In this document: piece after piece, positions 43,147 to 52,243 of the stretch
Numbering within the stretch: position 1 is the stretch's first letter
How the letters are laid out: every line of letters starts with the position of its first letter
Origin: Bradyrhizobium sp. AZCC 2176
GTDB taxonomy: Bacteria; Pseudomonadota; Alphaproteobacteria; Rhizobiales; Xanthobacteraceae
Direction of reading: 5' to 3'
NCBI RefSeq assembly: GCF_036924645.1
Contig: NZ_JAZHRX010000001.1
Span: forward strand, 2,170,001 to 2,234,000
Length of the DNA stretch: 64,000 nucleotides
Position numbers and translations under genes: made by a program
The notes under the pieces: model-generated
What the model was told of the DNA's origin: nothing
What the model saw: only the letters and a program-made list of their open reading frames with translations
Database searches by the model: none

Positions 43147-43983
43147 TTATCTCCGCGTCACGGCTCCCGCCGAGACCGATGAGCCCTCTTCGATTTCGTC
43201 GAGAAATGCCAAGACCGCGTCGGCGAAATCATCGGCCCTGTCGATCATGGGGCAATGGCCGCTTCCGAAGATGCAGGCCTGCTTTGCCCCAGGTATCCCT
43301 GCGGCTAACTGTTCGGCGTGCAACTTCTGGAAATCTCGGTCTTCATCACCCCAAACGACGAGTGTAGGAGAGCAAATCGCGCCGAGGCGGCCGAGTGTGT
43401 CGGCCTTCCTGGCGGCTGCGATTTGCCGCCGGACCGCCTCTCGCGGCGGCCGCGGGCCAGAGGCGAGAAAGACTTCGACGATCTTGGCAATCGGCGTCTT
43501 GCGAAAGAATGAGGGCCCGAAATTGAAGTAGATGCTCTGAGTAGCAAAGGCCTCATCCGATAGTTCTCGGCTGAAGGCTTCACGTATGGTCAGTAAAGCA
43601 TCCAGCTCGCCATCGCCCTTCGACCACGTATTGGCGAGGATGAGGCCATTAACGCGGTCTGGCGCGCTCAGGGCGAGCTCCTGCGCGATTTGTCCGCCCA
43701 GCGAGTGTCCCATCACGTGGGCCTTCTTGAGCCCGAGATGGTCGAACAAGGCCAGGACATCGCCGGCCATGTCAGCAGGACCGTAGCTTGGCGCCTCGCA
43801 AACGCTGCTCCTGCCCGCATCCCGATTGTCGAACGAGATGACCCTGTGCGTGGCGGAGAGCTTCGGTAGAACGCGCCGCCATAGCCGCTCGTCGCCTGTT
43901 ACCCCGGGAATCAGAACTAGCGGTTCGCCCGCTCCTTCCTCTGTGTACCAGAAGGTCAAATCGCTGTGCTTGAATGTTGCCAT
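43147..43983 (-). CDS. alpha/beta hydrolase (3-oxoadipate enol-lactonase-like)
   Basis: This 278-residue serine hydrolase has LIPGVTGDERLWRRVLPKLS, nucleophile Ser in MGHSLGGQIAQ, Asp in VWGDEDRDFQ and His in GSGHCPMIDRADD. The general form (FDNRDAGRSS) is typical of PcaD-like enol-lactonases and many esterases. The ATG at 43983 gives the normal start MATFKHSDLTFWY; the longer frame is not supported. It precedes the Ada-domain gene with 4 bp between the two. Confidence 0.82.
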   Translation of the reverse strand: MATFKHSDLTFWYTEEGAGEPLVLIPGVTGDERLWRRVLPKLSATHRVISFDNRDAGRSSVCEAPSYGPADMAGDVLALFDHLGLKKAHVMGHSLGGQIAQELALSAPDRVNGLILANTWSKGDGELDALLTIREAFSRELSDEAFATQSIYFNFGPSFFRKTPIAKIVEVFLASGPRPPREAVRRQIAAARKADTLGRLGAICSPTLVVWGDEDRDFQKLHAEQLAAGIPGAKQACIFGSGHCPMIDRADDFADAVLAFLDEIEEGSSVSAGAVTRR

Positions 43984-44008
43984 GGCAGGCTCCTTGGAAG
44001 AATAACGG

Positions 44009-44857
44009 CTATCGGCCGGCGGGAAAAAGCGCTTCCGCTTCGGCAAACCCATAGAAGCGGTCGGCAATTGCGTCCCACGTACCGGATGAGCGGATCTCCG
44101 ATGCGATGTCGCGAAGATGTGCGAGGACCGAAAGCATGGCTGTTTGCCCAATGCTGACCCGGCTCGCGCCCGCCTCGAAGAGCGCCTTTGCGCTGGGCGC
44201 TCCAGGCATCGCCATGAGGCTAATGGGCCCACCGATGGCTCCCGAAAGATTTCGGATCGTGTCAGGATCCGTCAGCAAAGGGATAAAAACGATGTCGGCC
44301 CCGGCTTTCAGATAAGCGGCTCCGCGCTGAGCCGTGATTGCTGCGCGCTCGGCCGCATCTGCCCCGACGCCGGCAAGGAAAGTGTCAATGCGGGCGTTGA
44401 TGACGAGGGGTACACGGCTGTCGTTCGCGGCTGAACGCGCAGCTGCGATCCGGTCCTCCTGCGCTGCGATTTCGAACAATGGGGATGCGCCATTCTCATG
44501 CCTGCTATCCTCGAGATTGACGCCCGCAATACCCAGGTCGAGAACACCTCTCACGGTCCTTTCGACGTCGTAGGGTGATGCCCCATAGCCAGCTTCAATG
44601 TCCGCATTGACCGGCACCGATACCGCCGCGACGATCGATGCAAACTCGTGCATCATCGACCCGCGAACGAGCTTCTGGCCGTCCCTGCGGCCACGTGCGT
44701 ACGCTATTCCCGCGCTCGTTGTGCCGACCGCTGGAAAGCCTGCTTCCTCAAAGATTCTGGCGCTCGCCGCATCCCACGCGTTCGGCAAGATGAGGCTGCC
44801 GGCGCGGTTTAACTCCAGAAACTTGGTCGCACGATCGAGGTGAGCATCGAATTTCAT
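44009..44857 (-). CDS. isocitrate lyase/PEP mutase family protein
   Basis: A 282-residue TIM-barrel protein of the PEP mutase/isocitrate lyase superfamily, with LPNAWDAASARIFEEAGFPA, VNADIEAGYG, GVNLEDSRHE and INARIDTFLAGVG. The Asp and Glu metal ligands lie in these strands. The Cys of true isocitrate lyases is absent, so a C-C lyase or oxaloacetate-type hydrolase role is more likely. The 25-bp spacing to the next hydrolase gene suggests an operon. Confidence 0.82.
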   Translation of the reverse strand: MKFDAHLDRATKFLELNRAGSLILPNAWDAASARIFEEAGFPAVGTTSAGIAYARGRRDGQKLVRGSMMHEFASIVAAVSVPVNADIEAGYGASPYDVERTVRGVLDLGIAGVNLEDSRHENGASPLFEIAAQEDRIAAARSAANDSRVPLVINARIDTFLAGVGADAAERAAITAQRGAAYLKAGADIVFIPLLTDPDTIRNLSGAIGGPISLMAMPGAPSAKALFEAGASRVSIGQTAMLSVLAHLRDIASEIRSSGTWDAIADRFYGFAEAEALFPAGR

Positions 44858-44930
44858 TGACGTTTCTTTCTCGGCTGGTCGCAGAGCATCTGCCTCAATC
44901 GCGCGCACATCTCCGTAATAAGCACCAGGA

Positions 44931-45494
44931 TCAAGGCGCGGCCGATCGGGTTGGCAGGAGCACGCCTTCATGCTCGAGCAGCCAGCGCTTGCGCTCGAGC
45001 CCGCCGCCGTATCCCGTCAGCGACGAGTCCTTACCGATGACGCGATGGCAGGGAACGACAATGCCAACGGGGTTTGAACCATTTGCCATGCCGACGGCGC
45101 GAATGGCGTTCGGGCGGTCGATCTCGGTGGCAAGCAATCCATAGCTTGTCGTCTTCCCGGCAGGGATCTTGCGCAGAGCCGACCAGACTTCTCGCTGAAA
45201 CGGTGTGCCGCCCGTCTCGACAGAGATTTCATCGATGGCTCTGACATCTCCCGCAAAGTACTTCTCCAAGCTCTGGCGCGCGGCAGATTGGTCAGCCGCT
45301 TGAACAAGACGATAGCCACCGACGCCATAATGCAATCGCAGAAGGCGGTGCATGCGATCCTCGAAATTGAGCCAATCGAGGGCTCGCAGGGCGTCACGCT
45401 CGTCGGTCACAACGAGCATGTCATCCAGAACTGTCGACACCCGCTCAAGGCGGAGGACGAGGACGTTCGAACCGTTTCTTGCATTCCTAGCCAA
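44931..45494 (-). CDS. ogt: methylated-DNA--protein-cysteine methyltransferase
   Basis: This 187-residue suicide enzyme removes methyl groups from O6-methylguanine. The active-site motif is IVVPCHRVIGKDSSLTGYGG, with the recognition helix in GTPFQREVWSALRKIPAG and NAIRAVGMANGSNP. The start is a TTG at 45494 with AGGGGGAG upstream; an in-frame ATG at 45419 would remove the first strand. It lies with the AdaA-AlkA gene (46444) and an Ada-like zinc protein (42843), forming a loose alkylation-repair cluster. Confidence 0.88.
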   Translation of the reverse strand: MARNARNGSNVLVLRLERVSTVLDDMLVVTDERDALRALDWLNFEDRMHRLLRLHYGVGGYRLVQAADQSAARQSLEKYFAGDVRAIDEISVETGGTPFQREVWSALRKIPAGKTTSYGLLATEIDRPNAIRAVGMANGSNPVGIVVPCHRVIGKDSSLTGYGGGLERKRWLLEHEGVLLPTRSAAP

Positions 45495-45557
45495 CGGACT
45501 CCCCCTCTCCTTTCCCGTGATACCTACGCTTCCTGTTTCGCGCTCGGATCGGTTCGG

Positions 45558-46310
45558 CTATTGAGCGACGAAGCCGCCGTCGATGACAAACGGATGGCCG
45601 GAAACATAGGATGCAGCTTCGCTCGACAGGAAGAGCACGGTCCTCGCGACTTCGTCCGGCTCTGCGATGCGGCCCGCGGGCATCGCGCCAGTCACGCGTT
45701 CTTCAACGCCAGGCATCGAAAACCACCGCTTGACCATTTCCGTGCGCGTTGCGGCCGGACAAATTGCATTCACACGAATGCCCTTCTTTGCGTATTCGAG
45801 CGCAGCGGCCTTTGTCAGGCCGAGAAGGCCATGCTTGCTCGCGATGTAAGCCGATTGTCCAGGGCTTGCCACAAGACCGCTGACGGAGGCGGTGTTGATG
45901 ATCGACCCTCCGCCATTGGCGAGCATCGCCGGGATTTCATATTTCATCGACAGGAAGGCGCCGAGAAGATTGGTCGCGAGCACGTTAACGAAGCCAGCTT
46001 CTTCTTCGTCGGCGATCAGCTTGCCCGCACGACCGATGCCGGCGTTGTTGAAGGCGATGTCGAGCCGGCCAAATGTTTCGACCGTGCGCGACACCATGGC
46101 GCGGCAGTCATCTTCCTTGGACACATCGGCCTTGATGAACGCAGCCGTGCCGCCCGCATCCTTGATTGCGGCGGCTACTGCCTCGCCCTCCTTTTCCCGG
46201 CGGCCAACGATCATTACTTTCGCGCCTTCCCGCGCAAAAAGCTGAGCCGTTGACTGCCCGATGCCGGTGTTGCCACCGGTGACGAGCGCTACTTTGCCTT
46301 CCAGAATCAT
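45558..46310 (-). CDS. short-chain dehydrogenase/reductase
   Basis: This 250-residue NAD(P)-dependent classical SDR has the cofactor motif TGGNTGIG at about 11-18, NNAG near 88, Ser in INTASVSGL and the YIASK catalytic Tyr/Lys. The end is VSGHPFVIDGGFVAQ. It oxidises or reduces an alcohol or ketone. The ATG at 46310 gives the usual start MILEGKVALVTGG. It is divergent from the AdaA-AlkA gene across about 130 bp. Confidence 0.88.
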   Translation of the reverse strand: MILEGKVALVTGGNTGIGQSTAQLFAREGAKVMIVGRREKEGEAVAAAIKDAGGTAAFIKADVSKEDDCRAMVSRTVETFGRLDIAFNNAGIGRAGKLIADEEEAGFVNVLATNLLGAFLSMKYEIPAMLANGGGSIINTASVSGLVASPGQSAYIASKHGLLGLTKAAALEYAKKGIRVNAICPAATRTEMVKRWFSMPGVEERVTGAMPAGRIAEPDEVARTVLFLSSEAASYVSGHPFVIDGGFVAQ

Positions 46311-46443
46311 GCTCTCTCTCCAAAAATGAGCCTGCTGCATCGCAAATTGCAGGCTGATTTTCTCGCAGGAATCGGACCTGGTCGTCGAAAACACCCGGGA
46401 GAGGTGATAGAGTCCGGAAACTGCCAGACCTCACTGGAGCGAT

Positions 46444-48087
46444 ATGAGATTGAGTCTCATGGATCTTAACCATGACGCCTGTTACCGAGCGATCTCGACC
46501 CGGGATGTTCGGTTCGATGGCCGGCTCTTTATCGGCGTTAAGACGACCGGCATCTATTGTCGGCCGATCTGTCCGGCGCGCGTTCCAAAAAAGGAAAACG
46601 TAACATTCTATTCGACGGCGGCGTCCGCTCACGAGGCGGGATTTCGTCCGTGCCTTCGATGCCGGCCCGAGGCCGCTCCCGACCTTGCCGCCTGGCAAGG
46701 AACATCCAGCACAGTGTCGCGCGCCCTCTCTCTCATCGAGGGAGGGGCTATGGACGATGGAGACGTCGTAGCCCTTGCCGATCGCTTGGGCGTTGGCGAG
46801 CGTCAGCTGCGTCGCCTGTTCCGCCGGCATTTGGGGGCATCGCCCATAACCGTAGCCCAAACGCGCCGCGTGCTATTGGCGAAGCAACTGATCCACGAAA
46901 CCAGCCTCCCGATGACCGAAGTGGCGCTCGCCTCTGGTTTTGGCAGTGTGCGCCGGTTCAATCAGACGTTCCAACAATTGTACGGCCGCGCGCCAAGCGC
47001 TTTGCGTCGATGCAGGGCCCCTGACGTATCCTTGGACGCTGCTGGCAGCGTGACGATCCGCCTGCGTTATCGTCCGCCCTATGACTGGTCGGCCATGCTG
47101 GGGTTTCTGCGGCTCCGCAGCATTCCCGGGATTGAGACGGTCGCTGGAGACGCCTATGCCCGCGCCATCGAACTCGACGGAGCGCAAGGGATCATCGTGG
47201 TTCGGCCCACCGGCGAGAATGCGCTTGAGGCCATGGTCAGGTTTCCGAAACTGTCAGCGCTTCCCGCTATCATCGCGCGCTTGCGGCGCGTGTTCGATTT
47301 GGCTGCTGATCCCGCGGCGATCGAGTCGCATCTCACCAAGGACCCCGCGCTCGCGGCCATGATTAAGGCGCGGCCGGGGCTGCGTGTGCCAGGCGCTTGG
47401 GACGGCTTTGAGCTTGCGGTGCGGGCCCTGCTCGGCCAACAAGTTACCGTGACTGCCGGAATCACGCTTGCGGGCAAGCTGGTTGCCGCTCACGGTAAGC
47501 CGCTGAAGACGAGGCATGCCGACCTTCCCGAACTGACCCATGTGTTCCCGCGTCCGAAGCGGATTGCGGAATCGGATCTTTCGCATCTTGGAATGCCAAG
47601 GAAGCGGATTGCCGCGCTGGCGGCCCTCGCCAATGCCGTTGTCGCCGACCCCAAGATCTTTGGTGCGCGTCGAAGTCTCGACGAAGCGATCGTGCAGCTT
47701 CGATCCCTCGCTGGTGTCGGCGAATGGACGGCCCAGTACATCGCGATGCGTGAGCTTCGTGAACCGGATGCCTTTCCGGCAGCAGATATCGGCCTGATGC
47801 GCGCGATGGAGGACTCGACGGGGCGGCGCCCAACTCCAACAGAGTTGCTAACGCGCGCGGAGGCTTGGCGGCCATGGCGCGCCTATGCCGCACAGCATCT
47901 ATGGTCGTCTTGGGCTGATCGAGCCGCCCAGGAACGTAAACCGAAAGGAGGCTCAAGAAAAACGCATGCAAAGGAACTTGTAAGCGAGCTTGAGCCTAGT
48001 ATCCAATCCGCTGGCGCGATCTTGTCGCCCGAATTTAGCGATGAGGTCCGAAAAGCGCGAGGCGATCAATCCAGTTCCGCGACGTAG
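46444..48087 (+). CDS. AdaA-AlkA fusion: Ada zinc domain, AraC HTH and 3-methyladenine DNA glycosylase
   Basis: A 547-residue DNA-repair enzyme and regulator. Residues 1-80 are an Ada domain with all four Cys (39, 43, 70, 73 in GIYCRPICP and GFRPCLRCRP), one of which accepts methyl from phosphotriesters. Residues 85-190 are an AraC HTH (VALADRLGVGERQLRRLFRR, EVALASGFGSVRRFNQTF). From about 195 come the AlkA N-terminal domain and the HhH-GPD glycosylase (LAGVGEWTAQYIAMR, with catalytic Asp in PAADIGLMRAM). The last 50 residues are an extra polar tail. GGAG lies upstream of the ATG at 46444. Methylation of the Ada domain probably switches on repair genes. Confidence 0.9.
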   Translation: MRLSLMDLNHDACYRAISTRDVRFDGRLFIGVKTTGIYCRPICPARVPKKENVTFYSTAASAHEAGFRPCLRCRPEAAPDLAAWQGTSSTVSRALSLIEGGAMDDGDVVALADRLGVGERQLRRLFRRHLGASPITVAQTRRVLLAKQLIHETSLPMTEVALASGFGSVRRFNQTFQQLYGRAPSALRRCRAPDVSLDAAGSVTIRLRYRPPYDWSAMLGFLRLRSIPGIETVAGDAYARAIELDGAQGIIVVRPTGENALEAMVRFPKLSALPAIIARLRRVFDLAADPAAIESHLTKDPALAAMIKARPGLRVPGAWDGFELAVRALLGQQVTVTAGITLAGKLVAAHGKPLKTRHADLPELTHVFPRPKRIAESDLSHLGMPRKRIAALAALANAVVADPKIFGARRSLDEAIVQLRSLAGVGEWTAQYIAMRELREPDAFPAADIGLMRAMEDSTGRRPTPTELLTRAEAWRPWRAYAAQHLWSSWADRAAQERKPKGGSRKTHAKELVSELEPSIQSAGAILSPEFSDEVRKARGDQSSSAT

Positions 48088-48314
48088 AGCGCCTCCTCGT
48101 CCATCGCGGCCATCATCGGCATCAGGAGATCGAGCCACTCGAGGAGGCGGCGTTCCGGACCGATCGTGCGGCCGAACACCATGCAGAGATGCGTATGGGC
48201 ATTGACAAGCCCTGGGAGCACGATCCTGCCGGTGGCATCGACGACGAGATCACAATTCGGCACGGGATCAGCGGTACAACGCTCAACGGCGACGATGTCG
48301 CGGCCACGCTCCAC
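48066..48314 (-). pseudogene. N-terminal fragment of an amidohydrolase (AtzB/SAH-deaminase type)
   Basis: An 82-residue frame reads CDLVVDATGRIVLPGLVNAH, then THLCMVFGRTIGPERRLLEW and LDLLMPMMAAMDEEALYVAE. It contains the first metal-binding HxH (NAHTHL) of the COG0402 amidohydrolases. Both the usual first strand and everything after residue 80 are missing. It overlaps the end of the AdaA-AlkA gene in the opposite sense, so the truncation is real. Confidence 0.7.
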
Positions 48315-48377
48315 CTGCGATCTTGCTAGGGTCTTTCCACTCGATCGTGGATTCGGCGGCCCATTCGCGCGAAAAGC

Positions 48378-49127
48378 TTAAACAGCATGCGAATAGCCTC
48401 GCAGCAGCGTCTCCACACTAGACGCAATCTCCAGCAAGCGCCGGTCTGCGTTCCTGCGGCCGATCAGCATCAACCCGGCGGAAAGACCGTCGAGCGATAA
48501 CGGCAACGAGATCGACGGACAATCGAGCATGTTGGCGACGCGTGGATTGCGAAGTACCAGTCCATTGAACTCATGGAACGCGCTGTCCTCCTCCACCGAT
48601 GACAGAAACGGCGCACGGATTGGCGTCGTCGGCAGAATGAAAACTTCATTCTCGGTGAAAGACTGTTCAAAGGAACGGATGGCAGCGTGCCGGAGCCGCG
48701 CCATGCGCACATAGTCAACAGCGAGGATGCTGGCGCCCGCTTCGATGCGAACGCGGGTTTTCGGATCGACCCCATCGAGGGTCGATATCCCGAGACTACG
48801 CAGCGTCGCACCGACCTTGATGGACGGAAACGTGCCGATCTTGTCGATCCCTGCGACATTATCGAGAGCAGCCTCGATCGATCCATCGTCGATCTGCAAG
48901 CCATATGATCGAAGCCGCTCTACGGTACTCTCAAACGCGTTGAGCACTTCGGGCTCGCAGCGATGAAACAGGCGACCGCGGGCCACAATGAGACGGAAGG
49001 TGTTGGGAGAGGCTACCCGCGGTCGCGACGGCACGCCTTCCCCCAAAAGCACCTGATCCGCCACGAAGCAGTCCGCGACCCCCAGGGCGATCGGACCGAT
49101 CGTATCGAGGCTCGTCGACAGCGAGAA
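48378..49127 (-). pseudogene. C-terminal half of an amidase-signature enzyme
   Basis: From about 49127 the frame reads FSLSTSLDTIGPIALGVADC and then typical amidase C-terminal text (VFILPTTPIRAPF, NMLDCPSISLPLSLDGLSAG, LMLIGRRNADRRLLEIA). The catalytic Lys, the GGSSSG Ser region and the cis-Ser segment are all absent, and the 60 residues before it in the frame are unrelated. It cannot be active. The missing N-terminal half of a similar enzyme lies at 58100-58545 on the same strand. Confidence 0.75.
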
Positions 49128-49394
49128 CTGTCTGGAGACAATATAGTTCTTCTTAAACAATATAGTCCTTCCTAAACAATAATGCTCTTTCAGGCGTCTG
49201 AGATCAGGAATCTGTTTGTCTGATGTCTCACCAAGTTTTGGCAGGACAATTGAGTTTTGGCCGAAAAGGGTCTGCAGCGCAGCCTTGGCGGGACGCCTGT
49301 GATTCAAGCTCCCAAACTGGGAGCCAGCCGCATCAGCGCGGAGCGTGCGTCAACGGAACAGTAGGCAGTACGGTCACGGGCAGGTTGACCAGTA

Positions 49395-49510
49395 AAGATT
49401 CAAGCGCTGGTTTATACCAACGGCCTGCCGATCCGGTTCGCGGTGACGCCCGGTGAGGCCCACGGCTTGCCGGCAAACTCTTGTGTCGTCTGGTCAGATC
49501 GACTAGGCGC
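49395..49510 (+). pseudogene. IS5-family transposase remnant
   Basis: The frame KIQALVYTNGLPIRFAVTPG, then EAHGLPA, matches the conserved K-IHA-D-NGLP---LTPGEAHD block of IS5-group transposases. A shifted frame goes on AGKLLCRL. No further transposase text follows. It is a fragment that marks an old insertion next to the amidase breakpoint. The rest of 49128-49650 shows nothing else. Confidence 0.55.
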
Positions 49511-49650
49511 TCCGCTTTACTTCGGCGGCGACATGGTCTTCGGCAATACGCTGACCGGAGCACCGCGCACAGCGAAGAAATTCCCGGCGAGGGTCGATCG
49601 CTCACCTTACAGCAACTCGGCGGGCAAGACCCGCTATTGGCCGGCTGCTC

Positions 49651-51042
49651 CTACGCTGCTCCTCGTTGTGGGCAATCACTCTGGGCATTGAGGACACTTC
49701 GCTCGCGCGCAGGTTCGTTCTCATCTGCTCGCGGGATCTGGATTCGAACTATCAAGCCAGTCGGAAGCCGCTGGAGCAGGCTGATCTCACCGCGGTGCCC
49801 GCTCACGGCATCGCGCGCAATAGAAAGCCCAAGACCGAAACCATCCCCCGCGAGTGCGCGCGCGTCATCACCCTTGAAAAAAGGTTCGAAGACCTTGGTT
49901 CGGAGAGCGGCCGGGATGCCAGGTCCGTCGTCAGATATGTCTATTTCTGCTGTCCCATCGTCACAGGTTCTCAGGTTCACAGTGACGAACGAGCCGTGCT
50001 TCACACCGTTCGCAACGATATTGCTGATCGCGCGCGTGAGAGTGGCCGGTCTACACGTCCAAGTGAGCCGACCCGGTCCCTCATAGGAAACGTTATGGCC
50101 CACATCGGCGAAATCGGCACAGACAGTTTGCAGAAGGCTGGGCAGATCGACGCGTGACATTACCTCGGATCTTGCGTCATGGCGGAGATAATCCAACGTC
50201 TCGTTCAGCATGTAGCTGATTTGCTCGATCTCGCGCAGCATGCTTTCGCGCAAGCTTTGATCGGCAATCCTTTCCGCTCGCAGCCTCAGACGCGTGAGAG
50301 GCGTTCTGAGGTCATGACTGATGGCGGCGAGCATGCGCGTCCGATCATCAAGAAGGTTGCGGATACGGATCTGCATCTCATTGAGCGCGTCTGCGACCTG
50401 GGCGATCTCACGAGGAGCGGGGCGGTTGACCGCGTGATTGCTATCAGGAGAACGTCCAAATGACTGCGCTGCCGCGACGACGGCGGAGAGCGGCGCAATG
50501 ATCCACCGGACGGCATAGATTGAAAGGAACAGGACGAAGACCAGAACGGTCGTTAGCGTCAAAGTGGTCGGCGCCAGAAGGAAGCTGTATGCGCTTGTCC
50601 CTGGAGATGCTGCAAAGATCAGGGCGGCGCGATCGTCCATTTTCACGACCAGTTGATAAGCGGGACCGGCCGGATATCGGGAGTCGGCGATAACCTCGAT
50701 ATTCTGACTAGATTCCAATTGGTGTGCGATTAGTCCAGACAGCACAGGCAGCTTGGCGTTGGGAGGCGATGCCTCCAGATCGGCCAGAGCCACGTATCTC
50801 ACGTCGATGCCAGAACGCTGGGTGGCGGCTATGATGACGCCCACCTCAGTTGGACTGGCTGCAGAACGCACAAGCCGGGTAATGTTGGCAATCCGTCCGG
50901 CTACAGCCGACGGGCCATCTCTGATGCCAAAGAACAGCAACATGGTGACGGTGAGCACGACCCCGAGCATCACGGAAACTGCGACAATGCTGGTGATTTG
51001 CGTTGTGATGCTGCGAGGGATCAGCCGATCCGGAAATTGCAT
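49651..51042 (-). CDS. sensor histidine kinase
   Basis: A 463-residue inner-membrane kinase. Transmembrane helices lie at about 17-39 and 153-176, with a periplasmic sensor of about 110 residues between them, then a HAMP linker. The dimerisation/phosphoacceptor domain has His in AAISHDLRTPLTRLRLRAER, and the HATPase domain has N-type NIVANGVKHG, ISDDGPGIPAA and GDGFGLGLSIA. Its start overlaps the stop of the response regulator gene by one base. It probably senses an envelope signal and controls the divergent ABC exporter; this is inferred from position. Confidence 0.9.
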   Translation of the reverse strand: MQFPDRLIPRSITTQITSIVAVSVMLGVVLTVTMLLFFGIRDGPSAVAGRIANITRLVRSAASPTEVGVIIAATQRSGIDVRYVALADLEASPPNAKLPVLSGLIAHQLESSQNIEVIADSRYPAGPAYQLVVKMDDRAALIFAASPGTSAYSFLLAPTTLTLTTVLVFVLFLSIYAVRWIIAPLSAVVAAAQSFGRSPDSNHAVNRPAPREIAQVADALNEMQIRIRNLLDDRTRMLAAISHDLRTPLTRLRLRAERIADQSLRESMLREIEQISYMLNETLDYLRHDARSEVMSRVDLPSLLQTVCADFADVGHNVSYEGPGRLTWTCRPATLTRAISNIVANGVKHGSFVTVNLRTCDDGTAEIDISDDGPGIPAALRTKVFEPFFKGDDARALAGDGFGLGLSIARDAVSGHRGEISLLQRLPTGLIVRIQIPRADENEPARERSVLNAQSDCPQRGAA

Positions 51043-51809
51043 CAGGTTTCCTCTACGTCCGGCGTGAACAGGTAGCCGCCTAGGCGTACCGTCTTGATCA
51101 GCATCGGATCTCGCGGATCGACCTCAATCTTCTGGCGAATACGGCTGACGTGAACATCGATGCTCCGTTCGATCGGTCCTGCCAGGCCGCCATGAACCAA
51201 TTCTAGCAGGCGCTCGCGCGAGAGAACGCGGCCGGGATTTCTACAGAAAGCCAGGAGCAGGTCGAACTCTACGCTAGTCATCGCGATCCTAACCCCTTCG
51301 GGGTCTTGTAACTGCCGCGTCGTGGGATTGATCCGCCATCCGGCGAACGCCAACTGTCGCGCGCGGAGGCGCGCAGTCTCGCGCCCGTCTTGCGCGCGGC
51401 GCAGGAGCGCGCGGATGCGCGCCACCAACTCCCGCGAATTGAACGGCTTGGCAACATAGTCGTCAGCACCGATTTCCAGGCCGACGATTCGATCGACGTC
51501 CTCGCCCCGCGCTGTCACGATGATGATCGGTATTGCGGACGCCGCCCTGAGCCTTCGGCAGATGCTGAGGCCGTCTTCACCTGGCAGCATCACATCCAGT
51601 ACGACTAGATCGACCGTTTCTCGTGCAAGGAGCGCATCCATCTCCACGGCCGAACCGACGGACAAGGCAACGAACCCGCTCTCCGATAGCACGTCCGTTA
51701 GCATCCGCGAGATCTCCGGGTCATCCTCCACGAGCAGGATGTGGGGCCTTGCAGCCGGGTGAGCGGTGTAGGCGGGTGGCACGACTTCGCCGCACTCAAA
51801 TATCGACAT
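51042..51809 (-). CDS. OmpR-family response regulator
   Basis: A 255-residue regulator with a receiver domain (about 22-135: ILLVEDDPEISRML, phospho-Asp in DLVVLDVMLPGEDGL, Lys in YVAKPFNSREL) and an OmpR-type winged helix (about 160-250: MTSVEFDLLLAFCRNPGRVL, SRERLLELVHG, VHVSRIRQKIE). I choose the ATG at 51809 with GGAG upstream; a longer frame starts at 51863. It is divergent from the small Cys protein and exporter operon across about 190 bp, where its binding site should lie. Confidence 0.92.
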   Translation of the reverse strand: MSIFECGEVVPPAYTAHPAARPHILLVEDDPEISRMLTDVLSESGFVALSVGSAVEMDALLARETVDLVVLDVMLPGEDGLSICRRLRAASAIPIIIVTARGEDVDRIVGLEIGADDYVAKPFNSRELVARIRALLRRAQDGRETARLRARQLAFAGWRINPTTRQLQDPEGVRIAMTSVEFDLLLAFCRNPGRVLSRERLLELVHGGLAGPIERSIDVHVSRIRQKIEVDPRDPMLIKTVRLGGYLFTPDVEET

Positions 51810-52000
51810 TTCAGCAGACTCCGCAGATAGCCCCATTATCCCAGCGACAATCTCCGACGTCACGGGCTCAAGTATTTATTTTTATTACGGCATCGACGCA
51901 AAGAGGCCCCACGGCAACATCTATTAACATGACTTAAACCTGGACGCCTCCGATAGCGCCTATGTGTGCATCGCAACGTTACGCACGGAGGTTGCCGATC

Positions 52001-52243
52001 ATGAGACGAATTCCACTCGTCCTCGCCACAATTGCTGTCGTTCTACCCAATACTGCTGAGGCTCAACCGAAGCAAAGCCCGCAAGCTGAGATGAGCCAAG
52101 ACGTCAGACAGATGTGCCGGCAGGAAATCCAAAAAATCTGCCGACCGGGATTTGTGCCGAACCGGGCTGCGATCCAGCGCTGCATCAGTGAAAACAAGGA
52201 CAAGCTCCCCAAGCAATGCGTGCCGATGCTCCAGGGCAATTGA
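52001..52243 (+). CDS. small secreted cysteine-containing protein
   Basis: An 80-residue protein with a Sec signal peptide (MRRIPLVLATIAVVLPNTAEAQ, split as a basic start, one hydrophobic helix and an AEA cleavage site). The mature part has four Cys (MCRQEIQKICRPGF, QRCISENKDKLPKQC) in spacing like Cys-rich repeat proteins of the periplasm, possibly two disulfides. GGAGG lies 9 bases upstream of the ATG. Its stop overlaps the permease start (TGATG), so it is the first gene of the exporter operon. Function unknown. Confidence 0.75.
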   Translation: MRRIPLVLATIAVVLPNTAEAQPKQSPQAEMSQDVRQMCRQEIQKICRPGFVPNRAAIQRCISENKDKLPKQCVPMLQGN

